From the NCBI GenBank assembly GCA_951799445.1, contig OX637288.1, positions 9,736,501-9,800,500 on the forward strand: DNA of 64,000 bases. The letters run 5' to 3'. Under the pieces are notes generated by a model that was given only the letters and a program-made list of their open reading frames with translations, ran no database searches and was not told where the DNA came from. The DNA comes from Pseudisothecium myosuroides (lineage: Eukaryota > Streptophyta > Bryopsida > Hypnales > Lembophyllaceae). The translations under genes and the position numbers were made by a program. Below, piece by piece: positions 25,093 to 35,579 of this stretch; the stretch's first letter is position 1; every line of letters begins with the position of its first letter.

Positions 25093-25930
25093 ATCCCTAA
25101 AGGACAAAGTGTCCGTTCAACATACACAAGAAATCTTGGGTAGGTTCCTACGAAGTCATTTTTGGTGGGATGTTTATGAAATATGAACACAATGTGTAAA
25201 GATGTACCTCCTTGGTGAAAAACTAATTTTTTTTTTGATTAAGTGCTCGGATCAAAAGTTATATTGTCTTGAACCTTTTTTGGCAGCTTGGGCAATTTAG
25301 GAATCTTTTGCAAAAATGCTCATCAACTTTTGAAATTTGGCATGCATATAACTAACAATATATGGGATACTATTGTCAAAAAAAAATTAGTCCTCAAATC
25401 AAAAAATATTTTCTTCTATGTTCAAGCCCTATTATCTTGCAATTTGTGAAGTTAAAATTCTTGAAATTTTTTCTACATATTCCAAATGTTTGTCTCTAAT
25501 TTTTCACTATTTAGATTTCAAATAAAAACTTTCTTCATTGCAAAGAAATCATCAAAAAATGACTAGAGTATTACCACTTCACTTAATGTCCTTGCATTGC
25601 ATGGCAATTTAGAATAAATTAGACTCCATATTTGCTTCCAAATTTTTTTATGAGTGAACCTAACATTATATACTTACAAATGGTCAAAATCCTCATCTTT
25701 GTGTAGAGAAAAAATTTATTCCAAAAGGGCCCAAAGTATGTTGGCCCCATTTCGCAGGAATTAGAGAAAAGGCTTTTTCTCACTTCAAACGCTATAATCT
25801 TTCAATTTGCGCAATCAAATGGGCTGAAATTTTTTCTCACACTCTGGTAAAATACTTTACTTTAGTTTTGTAAAGTTGAAGTTTCAAAAAAAGTTTCAAT
25901 TTTCATTTTTGAATAACATAGCAAAAAATT
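25093..25930. mobile_element. TTAA element, copy G, right end degraded
   Basis: TCCCTAAAGGACAAAG follows TTAAA near 25089-25093; the next block GGGTAGGTTCCTACGAAGTC is the conserved subterminal box. The interior matches copy F in reverse throughout. The right terminus is not recognisable, so the end is approximate. Confidence 0.55.
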
Positions 25931-26050
25931 GCAATTTTTAACAATGGCTCCCTAAACCCACCCACCCTCCAACTACGTGAAGTGGATGGCTAGATCACAA
26001 ATTGTGGCACAAATAGGATTGTTTACCTTCCCTTGATGGTCATACCAGTA

Positions 26051-26199
26051 GAAAATGAGGTGTTTGAACACCAAATAATATTGTGATGGTAACAAGTGCC
26101 CACCAAACAATAGTATCAGAGTTTGGTACCCAATGCCCATGTGGGCTTTTGGTACCAAGCTTTGACAGTATTATTTGGTGTTCAAACACCTCATTTTCT
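26051..26199. repeat. Inverted repeat with 30-bp perfect arms
   Basis: Arms GAAAATGAGGTGTTTGAACA... (26051-26080) and its reverse complement (about 26170-26199) enclose about 90 bp that includes AGTATCAGAGTTTGGTACC, reminiscent of the initiator-tRNA-Met primer-binding site of LTR elements. It could be a rearranged LTR or TRIM fragment. Confidence 0.6.
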
Positions 26200-26651
26200 A
26201 TCAATATTACAATAATAGATGTGAATGACAATAATAGAGTGAGCTAATGACTTCAATGGAAATTTCTATATTTAGCATGTTAAATCAATACAAATATTAA
26301 TAATTATAATGCAATGAATATTGATGGTTTTAGAAAAATACTTTAACCATTCTAGAAAAGTAATATGACCATTGTGGATGCACTTTATGTTAGTATACAC
26401 TTTTGAACTATTTGGGAAACATAAATCAAAGCTCTGTAACGAATTGATACTTTGTTGGAAATATTTAATTATCATTGCTATCTCCTTCTTATAGGTTTGT
26501 CACAAAAACAAAAAATTAAAAGATAATAAATAAAATGAGGCCTCATTTGTACGGGGTAATTCAATTCAATAATTTAAAAAATATTAAAATTAAAATAAAT
26601 ACAGAATTTCAAAAATTTCAAATCTGATGTAGTTGAAATTCTCAACATCTG

Positions 26652-26653
<2 letters not shown>

Positions 26654-26688
<35 letters not shown>
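26654..26688. repeat. (ATT)n microsatellite
   Basis: About eleven uninterrupted TTA/ATT units. Confidence 0.95.
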
Positions 26689-26893
26689 TTTTATTGTTTA
26701 ATAATTTTTATTTTTTTATTGTGGTCACTAACCATCATTGATGATGAATAGTGACCATTGTCCTTCAAAGGGGCTATAAGTTCCATTGAGGGGAACTCCT
26801 CAAAGGGAAGCAATCCCTTTGAAGACTTATTTTTCTTCTAATGCATACAAAGGCAAAACAATCATTCTATTCAAATGGACTCATCTATTTTAA

Positions 26894-27440
26894 CCCCTAG
26901 ATTCCTAAATTTCAAAATTTGAATAGATTCCTATCAAGTCATATTTGGTCAAATATTCACAAAATTTTCACATAAAGTGTGAACATGTGTATACCTCCTT
27001 CGTGATGGCTTCTGAAGAGCTAGCAAGGAGGCTAATGAAGCCCAATCTACAAGCAGCCACCTTCTCAATGACCAAAAGTCATCTTTTGCCAACCCAACAT
27101 TCTTTTGTGAACAACCAAAGGTCACCCTATCACCCTTGATCCTCAATGTTGAACCCACTACCTTTATTGCTCTTTTTTTCTTCCTTTTGTTGTTCCCCAA
27201 GCAAAGTCAAAGAACAAACACCTACCCCAACTACCCAACTAAACTAATTTTGGAGAAAAAGGTACTCATAAATTTTGCAAAAAACATTGGATTCTAATGA
27301 AATTTACATATGTGCAAAGCTAGTGGAAAACTACTTCTACATAAAAAGTTTCAAAAAATCATGTCACCAAATGAGATCATACAAACCTACATACCCATTA
27401 TCCCATGTGTCCCCCGAGGGAACTTTTGAGACTTTAGGGG
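26894..27440. mobile_element. TTAA-flanked element, copy J (547 bp)
   Basis: Starts CCCCTAGATTCC after TTAA (26890-26893) and ends GACTTTAGGGG before TTAA (27441-27444). The subterminal GATTCCTATCAAGTCATATT and the following AAGTGTGAACATGTG align with copy G. Internally deleted relative to 930-bp members. Confidence 0.75.
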
Positions 27441-27444
27441 TTAA

Positions 27445-28234
27445 AGTAAGAGATTGTATTTTGTAACAAATAAGAAGTCACCCTATTTGTACCACTATAT
27501 ATTAGTAGTGTACATTTTTAACTTTCAAATGTACACCAATTGATCCATAGTAGCCACAAAGAGGCACAAATAGTCACATGACACAAATTGGATCTCCTAC
27601 CTTACCTTCATTGTTTCAGTGGGAGAATTGATACGGTGGTCTCCTTCAGTCACTCTTAATTGAAGAGGGTGTCTCCAAAACTAGCGAAGCTATGCACTCC
27701 ATCAAACCAAGTGTGGCCAAGACTTCCAGCTCCGGCACTTGTAATCCCACATGATAGTTTCAACTGCCAATTCTGAAGGTTTATTTCCTGAGAAATGGTA
27801 AGTGTTGATTTGACCAGCAATCCCACACAATTCTAGTGTATGATACAACCTTGCATAGTTCACTATTTTCTCTCCTCCCACAGTCCCAGCTACTAATAAA
27901 CACGCAGCTACTCCTTCAGAGGTTGTCCCTTTCTGCGGTGTAGCAAATTGTAGCACTAGCTCACATTTTGCACAGCAATACACCTCCCATTCACTGTAGA
28001 TGTAGCTTTTGTCAATGCAAGGCCTCCTCCTCTTTGGCCCACAACCAGTAAAGAGACCAGACATATCAAACCAGAGAAGACACAACGAATGTGGTTGCAG
28101 ATGCACATGGGTGAAGAATACTCTTTGATCTACTTGTACAATTGAAGACCGCAGAATCATGCGTGCTCCCAGCTTAGAAACTCACCCTTCACCCGAGAAG
28201 AATTGGTGTCCCACCACCTTGCAAGAACTAGTAA
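27445..28234 (-). other. 3' flank of LysM-lysozyme gene with an unassigned 152-codon ORF
   Basis: A minus-strand ORF at 28160-27702 begins with ATG 75 bp beyond the lysozyme-like stop codon. It is Cys-containing (CGPKRRRPC, YCCAKC) but I recognise no family. It may be chance within a 3' UTR or a separate exon. The base composition is less AT-rich than flanking intergenic DNA. Confidence 0.25.
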
Positions 28235-31200
28235 TCAGCCATGGACTCCAACAGTTGCTGCTTCCATGACAGCGGATGTTATTTGCAATTGGGAAGAGCT
28301 CTTGCTGAGATTACTCTCCTTCACTTTGCTCTCCAGCATGGGCACTGGAAATGGAATGTGTGTGCTGAACAGTTCTATGGATGCGTTACTGGAAGCCAAA
28401 GAGGAGAATTCCGGCATTCCTTGGATGTACCCTCTGCTTCGCAACGCATTCTTGACTCTTCGCCTGCCATCCACAATTATCACATGAGACAAGGAAACTG
28501 GACTTTGACATAACCAACTGAAAGAAATCTCTCCACCCGTCATCACAAGTGGCAGAAGAATAACAAATTGAGCGCCAGGTGAAACAGAGTTTTCAACGAA
28601 ATTTTGATTGTTTCAAGAAATTTTTGACGTCATCATAAAGGGAGTCTTATTTGTGATTCATAAGACGCCTACATATGATCACAGGGATCATGGGGAGATC
28701 TCCTCATGAATCAAGAAGAAAACTCTCTTTATGATGTTTAAAAGTTCTAAGTTCTCCCTGAAACAATCTAAGTTCATTGAAAATCGCCACTTGAAAATTT
28801 CATTCCATCACTGTACTGTACAAAGCAAAATTTACAAGAATCACGTACTCACCAATAACGGGTGGTGGCAAAACTATGCCAAAAGCATGGGCCTCCATTG
28901 TGAGTCCTAGCCAGTGTCTCCCAATCTCCAAACTCAAGGGCCCAAGGACAATAACGCAGCCAGTAATTAATCGCCGTGCGTTCAGAATAGTCCACTCCCT
29001 CGCAATCCTCATATTTCACAGTGTTGCTCGCTTGCCACCACGCGTCTTGGTGATACTCTGTGCTGCAACCCACAAAGTACAGAATATGCCTGAGTCTTGA
29101 CAAGCATAAAACCAAACATACAACAAAAAGTCTCAGTAAAATTAGGCTGTTTCAAGAACTTTTAGATACCATCGTAAAGAAAATCTTCTCTATGATTCAT
29201 GAAGAGATCTCCTAATCATACAAGACCCTGTACATTGATCCGCACAAGCTTTAGAGCACAATGTCACGGCACTCACTCAATGCAATTTTAGAGCGAACAA
29301 CATTGGAATAATTCAGATTAAGAGTTTGAGATATATCCCAGCCAATGATACGACCAGGTCACGTCACTTGAGTGTCTGTACAATAAAAATACAAATTCTA
29401 AGATAAAAACAGAACGAAAATAAAAAAAAAGGGGGGGTGAAAGCTCAAGTGGTACCTAATTTGGAGAGGTCCGATGCTGAGGCCACCGTCTCCAATGGGT
29501 GCAGGCATGAGGAAGCTGCTCTCCACATGCCGTAGCGCATTCAATAGAAGCCTGTGCTTCTCCCGGTAATTGTCGATATCTATAAAGACAAAAGTTCACA
29601 TAGTACGGTCATTAACTTAAACAACTCATCTATAAACTCCATACTTCTTCAAAACTAATTCCTCACTGTAGCCACAGGCCACGCAGAGCACCCACATAGA
29701 GACTGCTTAATCACACAGCAAAGGTATAAGTACCGAATTGTGATGCGCACCTAAACGCAACACCCTAAACCTTGCATGATACGCACATATTGATTTTGAG
29801 GAATAAACACCACCTTAACATCAAAACTTGTGTCGGTTTTAAGTCATCTCCTAGAAAAACTATGAACCCTTGTAACTTCTGCATATGGTATCCAAATAAC
29901 ACATTCTTTCGTGCATCGATATCCTCTTCACCATGCTGTCAAGAATCTACAAAAATTCTACCGTTCTAATAATAGTAAACATGCTCTAAATGTCAATACC
30001 GGTATCAGGTGTGATACCTTATTTCCTTCCTCTGGATATTCGAAAAAAAGACAATAGATCCAAATTCAAACTGACCTAATTCTTCCAGGAAATTTGGCAA
30101 GTTCACCCCTCTTCTGTGGTGCATAAGTGTCAAGAATTTCACACGTCCTTTCAAACAGTCATTACATGCATTGGAAGAAAATACCACCTTAGTCAATAAG
30201 GTGTAATGTAAGGACACCCAATACTTCTATGGACACAAATTGGCCCTTAATCAGTATGTACCTAATGTGAAGAAACAAATTATCGAGCAAAACAATGACC
30301 CTTAATAACTTTTGCACACTGTATCCAAATCCCGCATTCATTGGTGCGTTGAAACCCCTTTTCAATTGCCAAGATGGACATCCACCATTCCAGTAATAGT
30401 GACGTTGTTGAATTAGGGTTAGGGAAGGAGAAGGACAAGAGAAAAGACCTTGCGGGTAAGGGAAGACATCAACGAACTTGGCATTGGCAGGAGCCGCAAT
30501 CCCTTATTTAATCTGTACCTAATTTGACGAAACTCGACCCTACATAACTTTTGCATACTGTATTCAAATACAGCATTCTTTGGTGCACTGGAACCCCCTT
30601 CCATTTGCCAAGATGGACATCTCCCATTCCAGTAATAGCGACGTTGTTGAATCATGGGTAGAGAACGATGAGAACAAGGAGAAGAGAGATGACCTTGAGG
30701 GTAGGGGAAGACATCAAAGAACTTGGCATTGGTATGAGCCGCAATCCCTTAATCCATATGTACCTAATGTGACGAAACAAATCTCGATCATCTCCCAACG
30801 AAACTTTGTCCCTACATAACTTTTGCATACTGTATCCAAATCACTACCGCATTCTCTTGTGCGTTGGACCCCCCTCCCATTTCCCAAGGACATCCACCAG
30901 TCCAGTAATAGCGACGTTGTTGAATCAGGGTAGAGAACGACAAGCACAAGGACCATAGAAAAGACCTTGAGGGTACAGGAAGACATCAAAGAACTTGGCA
31001 TTGGCATGAGCCGCAATCCCTTAATCAATCTGTACCTAATGTGACGAAACTCGACCCTAAATAACTTTTGCATACTGTATCCAAATACAGCATTCTTTGG
31101 TGCATTGGAACCCCCTTCCTTTTGCCAAGAACGACATCCACCATTCCAGTAACAGTGACGTTCATGAATGAGAGGTAGAGAACGACAAGAACAAGGACAA

Positions 31201-31885
31201 GAGAAAATTCCTTCAACCAGGCAATAAATACGTAATGTGACGAAATGATTCTCGACCATCTCCCAGCATAACTTTCACCCTGCCTAGCTTTTGCATACTG
31301 TATTCAAACCCCACAGTCTTTGGTGCGTTAACGCGCGCACACACACCCTTCTTCCATTTGCCAAGAAGGACATCAGCCATTCAAGTAATAGTGACACTGT
31401 TGAAAGAGGGAATGGCGAATGAGAATGACAAGAACAAGGGCAAGGACAAGAACAAGGACAAAAGAACACTGACCTTGCGGGTACGGGAACACATCAAAGA
31501 ACTTGGCATTGGCATGCGCCGCAATCCCTTTCAACCGTGCCTTCACCGCGCGCAAGTTCCACAGCTGCCTCGGCCTCAGCACGGCGTCCGCGGGGACGAA
31601 GAGCACATCCCCAGGGTAGAGCACCTCCGGAATGCCGGCATTCACGTCCCGAAGCTCATCAAGCGTGAGACCAAAGCGGACGGAAATCTCCCACGCGCAA
31701 TCACCAGGCTCCACAATAAAAGCCTTGGCGCGCTGCGAAGGAAGCTTGAGCTCCTCCCCGGCGTACACGACGTCGTCGGGAAGCTTGTTGAAGGATTGGA
31801 TGTGCTCCCAAGGCAAGTTGAAGCGCTCCCCGAGGCCCCACAGAGTGTCGCCCTCCACTAAGCGCACCCTACGATCCTTCGACAT
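28235..31885 (-). CDS. Two LysM domains fused to an invertebrate-type (destabilase) lysozyme-like domain
   Basis: Four exons join in frame: 31885-31474, 29579-29456, 29062-28853 and 28463-28235, giving 324 aa. LysM domains lie at about residues 6-50 (VEGDTLWGLGERFNL) and 54-98 (VEPGDCAWEISVRFGL); LysM binds GlcNAc glycans such as peptidoglycan or chitin. Residues 148-250 resemble i-type lysozyme: HVESSF with Glu157, GDGGLSIGPLQIS with Asp168 as the likely second acid 11 residues later, DAWW, paired Cys (199, 217, 238), and the family hallmark HNGGP (233-237) followed by RYW. It likely cleaves bacterial peptidoglycan. No signal peptide is visible at ATG 31885, so export would need another start or route. 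The C-terminal 75 residues are unrecognised. Intron 1 holds a tandem array derived partly from exon 1. Confidence 0.85.
30318..31530 (-). repeat. Tandem array of about 240-bp units carrying copies of the exon 1 end
   Basis: Units start near 30318, 30560, 30837, 31080 and 31304 (GCATTCTTTGGTGCATTGGAA block). At least three (near 30447-30507, 30690-30748, 30964-31020) contain a diverged copy of the last 60 bp or so of exon 1, still readable on the minus strand as forms of NAKFFDVFPYPQ and followed by GT. Part of each unit also resembles 45690-45730 and 50640-50720, so a dispersed repeat seeded the array. Confidence 0.8.
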
Positions 31886-32393
31886 CGTGACATCTCCCTG
31901 TCTTCTACCCTCAAATTCCTCCGAAACTCCCCCTAAAAAGTTCCTCAAAATTCCTCAAATCCCTCACGAATTCGTCGCAGCACACAAACTCGTCGCAACA
32001 CACAAATTTGTTGCAGGTTACCAATTTCTCCCAAGCCCACAAATTTCTCACAACCCACATACTCCTCCCAGCTCACAAACTCCTCCAAACTCACAAAATT
32101 CTCACAGGCCACAAATTTCTCCAAGTGCACACAAATTCGTCACAACCCAGAAACTTCTCTCAGCGCACAACTCATCAGTTGCAGGTGACAAATTCATCAT
32201 AACTTAGTTAGTGCCGTTGCTGCCGGCCTGTGCTCCCGGCATTGCGAGTGGGTTCACATGACTACTGGCACTCATCACTCACAGGAGTGCGAGCAGAACG
32301 TGATGACATTCAAAGTGCTATATTTGGAGGCCTCCCAGAAGGTTTAGGTTGGAGTTCTCTCTGTGTGTATGTGACCTCAGTCCCGCCGCAGAA
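31886..32393. promoter_or_regulatory. Probable intergenic promoter region of the LysM gene
   Basis: About 500 bp separate the LysM-lysozyme start codon from the possible plus-strand transcript at 32.4 kb, an arrangement suggesting divergent promoters. It contains many short near-repeats of CACAAATTC/CACAAACTC (31980-32200). Confidence 0.3.
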
Positions 32394-33152
32394 AGTAAAA
32401 GACGGACCTTGATAAAGAAACCAGGGCTTCTCTCGTTGTCGTCTTCTACTTCCTCTGTCGTTTCTGTTGTTGAGGCCGCTTCGTTTCATCGTTGCTGTTC
32501 CAGCAATCGCGACTGACGCTTCGATCTCCACCTATGGTACGTGTGTTTGGTTCCTTCTACTATTATGGCGCATTCTCCACCGTACGAAGTCTTCGATCTC
32601 CTTTCAAGAAGCTTCTTGTCTTGTTACTAAGTTTGCCTCCTAGGGTTTTTGAGAATGACGGATTTATTTTTAGTGCATAAAATTCAAGAAGACTCATGCA
32701 ATTGAGTTTGGTTTTGTAATCCTGTGAAACTTAGATTATGTGACGTCTTCGTACGAGAGTGTAAACTCATTCACTGCTGCAATCCCTAAATTTTCTTATA
32801 CTGAACTATTTCTTGTGCGCTCAAGAAAAAAACACACGAAGAGTAGCGAAGATTATGATTCAGGTCTCAGTGAGTGAGTGTTGAGCAGCGATGTTAGTAA
32901 GATATTGGATTTGGTTGAGGCCAAGCTTTGGAAGGGTTTGGAGAAATGAGTGCTTTTAGCTTTTCTTGTGCTTTCAGTCTCACGGCTCTCTTTCTATAGC
33001 ACAACCGGTATTTGCATCTTGGGATTCTTCTCATGGTTCTGTTGGACTTGCAGACTCACTCGGATGTGTAGTCGTCCTTGATCAATTTGCTTCTGTGCTT
33101 GCCGTGTCAAGATATCGCCAGCGCGCCACAAGCGCAGTTTACTCTTGGACAG
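32394..33152 (+). other. Possible two-exon 5' end of an unidentified gene
   Basis: A pyrimidine-rich leader-like stretch (32430-32530) ends in ATGGTACGTG at about 32533, an ATG directly followed by a possible GT donor. A CAG acceptor before 32978 opens a segment readable to a CAG/GT at 33152 (SHGSLSIAQP through SAVYSWTG). I recognise no protein family and see no convincing following exon. It may be non-coding. Confidence 0.25.
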
Positions 33153-33220
33153 GTTTCAAAATCGCTTCCTTGTGATTTTCTTTCGAGCTTTGAGTCTTCT
33201 GCTGCATTTTAGACTCTTAA

Positions 33221-33453
33221 CCCATAAATGATGCCGTTGACGTTTGGTGTCTGATGAATGACAAAGAATCCCTACATGTGGACAGAAGTGCAACTATTCA
33301 TTTTCAGAATTTTGTTGTGAAAAGGGGAGTTATTCTATAGTAGTTTGACTTCCAATGAGTGTTTTTGCATTTTTTGTAAGGTAATGATTCTTACGGTATC
33401 CAAAGGGTTGATTTCCATAGTCACCAGTCCGTCCTTAGTCCGTCCTTTAAGGG
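33221..33453. mobile_element. Short TTAA-flanked MITE, copy N1 (233 bp)
   Basis: Begins CCCATAAATGATGCC after TTAA (33217-33220) and ends CCGTCCTTTAAGGG before TTAA (33454-33457). Homologous to N2 (51190) and N3 (52853) through ATGAATGACAAAGAATSC and the GTAGTTTGACYTC box. A smaller, distinct family with the same kind of target. Confidence 0.75.
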
Positions 33454-33572
33454 TTAAGTTTAGTTTTATGTGGGGACAATCTTTATTAATCTTATTCACT
33501 TTGTTATAATGGAGTGTCTCTTCTGGGTCTTCTAGGTCTTAGAACCTTTCACCTCAATTTTGTTTTTTATTA

Positions 33573-33853
33573 CCCTAGAACTTCCGTAAGGTGATAGCCT
33601 TGGGGTTGGAGGAGAATATTAAATTAGAGAAGTTATTGATTTAAGAAGGGGCTGCGGCATTAAAAAAAAATTTAGTGGGTTGCAATTTTGTGGTGCTCCT
33701 AAATTGAAGTCACTAGATTTTCAAATTCAATGAAAGTTTTATTTTTTACTTATTTGATACATCTTCAATGCATCTAAGCTAGGATCGAAGGAATAATATC
33801 ACTTTAGAGAGGTTATTGGCTAATATTAAGTTCACTTTATAGAAGTTTTATTG
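33573..33853. mobile_element. Diverged pogo/Lemi-like MITE
   Basis: TACCCTAGAACTTCCGTAAG at the left and CTTTATAGAAGTTTTATTGTA at the right are degenerate forms of the TACAGTAGAACCTC / GAGGTTCTACTGTA ends seen at 6173-6362. Internal AGAGAAGTTATTG and AGAGAGGTTATTG echo the subterminal repeats. Confidence 0.5.
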
Positions 33854-34152
33854 TATTATGTTTTTTGTGTCCTAGTTATTTCCCACTTACTTGTTTGTTG
33901 AGTTGCTAGGGCAAGTAGCAAGTGAATCATCTTTTTGTTTTGCGTTAAAAGTGCCAAGAGACTTAGGGTTAGGAAAGCTTTTGCTTATGTAATTGTTCAT
34001 GTAATTGCTTGTGCAGAGAATAAAACAACAACCCAGTTTCATTATATGATCCCTATTGTGGCAATGTAGTAGGGCTTTATTTGTTTTGAGGATGGATGGA
34101 GAGGATTACAATGTGGAGGTTATTTCTAGCAGTGGCACTTGGCCTTTGAATC

Positions 34153-34950
34153 ATGCATTCCAACTATGATATTATCCAACTCCAAGATTGGCCAAAGTTT
34201 ATGAAGTGCTTTAAAGAGTTGGCAATGCGTTTTCTTAAGGATCCGGAGCTTCAATATGTTGCTGTTGAGAATGTGTCAATTGATGACATTGAGTACATTA
34301 ACTATCTTCGTAGTTGTTGTGAACTCCCGCAAATGAGGGTTTTGTACAATGAAGAAAAGAGGGTAATGATTGTGAAGTTGATGCTTGGTCGTCTCCCTCA
34401 TCAAGTAGCAATTCTTTTGTTTAATGATCTCTTTCGTGAGGTGGTTCCATTATCAACAGGGATTTTGGGAGTTGGGTCAACAAGGTTTGGTGAAGCAACC
34501 AATAGGCACAAAGCAACTAACCGGTCAATCCTACAAAGAAATATCCGCCTTCCGGATCCTGACTGGCCATCAGTTGTTGTAGAGGTTGGTTTATCAGAGA
34601 ATTTGACTAAATTGCAAGAAGATGCACGATATTGGTTGATCAATAGTAATGGACAAGTCTTTGTTGTCATCATTATCTCCATAAGTTTATCTACTCGAGA
34701 AGTGATATGGGAACGATGGGAACATGTGCCCTCTATTGGACCGGCAACGCGAAGGGAGACAACAAGTATTCATCCCACTTTGATGCAAACTATCACTCTT
34801 CCTGCAGGTGGACCAGTGATTGGTGCTCCATTTTCAATCCCTAGCAACAAGATTTGGGATATTGTACCCAATCACATTGGAGAAGAGATTGTGTTCACTA
34901 CACAACACTTGGAAACTTACTCAAGATCATTACTACAATTTATACCTTAA
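34153..34950 (+). CDS. Hypothetical 265-aa protein, possible PD-(D/E)XK-type nuclease-like domain
   Basis: An uninterrupted 265-codon ORF from ATG 34153, exceptional in this AT-rich region. I do not recognise a plant family with certainty. The central block DPDWPSVVVEVGLSENLTKLQEDARYWLINSNGQ followed by VFVVIIISI resembles fungal proteins with a pattern of P-x-VVVEV-x-SES then DAR-x-WL, consistent with the core beta strands and helix of a Uma2-like or other PD-(D/E)XK nuclease; Glu in VEVG would be the catalytic acid. The upstream Asp expected in such folds is not obvious, so it may be catalytically dead. No introns, no signal peptide. It may come from a mobile element or horizontal transfer. 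Written in pieces, the key residues are W-P-S-V-V-V-E-V-G and L-x-E-D-A-R. Confidence 0.5.
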   Translation: MHSNYDIIQLQDWPKFMKCFKELAMRFLKDPELQYVAVENVSIDDIEYINYLRSCCELPQMRVLYNEEKRVMIVKLMLGRLPHQVAILLFNDLFREVVPLSTGILGVGSTRFGEATNRHKATNRSILQRNIRLPDPDWPSVVVEVGLSENLTKLQEDARYWLINSNGQVFVVIIISISLSTREVIWERWEHVPSIGPATRRETTSIHPTLMQTITLPAGGPVIGAPFSIPSNKIWDIVPNHIGEEIVFTTQHLETYSRSLLQFIP

Positions 34951-35579
34951 ACTAGGTGCCAACTTGAGATGTTGATGAAGAGATGGATGTGTAAAGGACA
35001 TAAATGGAAGTTGGCAACAAGTGTTGATTACAACATTGGTATAGTTTTGGAGTGGATGATTTAGGTATAGGAATGGATGTGCATGTATTTGGGGTGGTTG
35101 GATTTGTTGTGCATGCAATATATTGATGCCCACTTAAAAGTTACCAACCTACTATTCTTCCTCTCCTGCAAAGATCTTATTAAAGACATTTGAGTTTAGG
35201 ATTCATCCATTGTTTTATCCAATTGTAGTGAAATAAATTTTGGAACATGTTTTATAAATCATTTATAAAATGTATGGAATGGTTTCTTTTTTCTATTGAC
35301 ATTTTATCTTCCTTTAGACTTTCTCAATGATCACTTCAACTCCTGAAATGTATTTGACCTCTCTATTTTTGTAGCATTTGACTTTATTCTTAGCCTAGAA
35401 ATTTAAAATGGAGAAAGGGCACCACTATTCCTTGAAAAGAGATTTATAATTCTCTGAATTTTTTTATTTTTTCAAAATTTCAAAATGAATTTGAAACCTA
35501 AGCCTCTACTGATTTCAGTTTAAATCATATTACAAAAATGGATCTTACAAGAGCTATGTACAATCAAATTTGACCAAAT

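Noticed and set aside
31358..32207. Plus-strand ORFs of 167 and 191 codons
   Set aside because: Antisense to LysM exon 1 and the repetitive upstream region; the minus strand has LysM motifs and consistent splice sites.
32978..33152. Ribosomal protein eS30 fragment
   Set aside because: Only HGSL and a vague Arg-rich pattern match; the rest of the segment is unlike the family.
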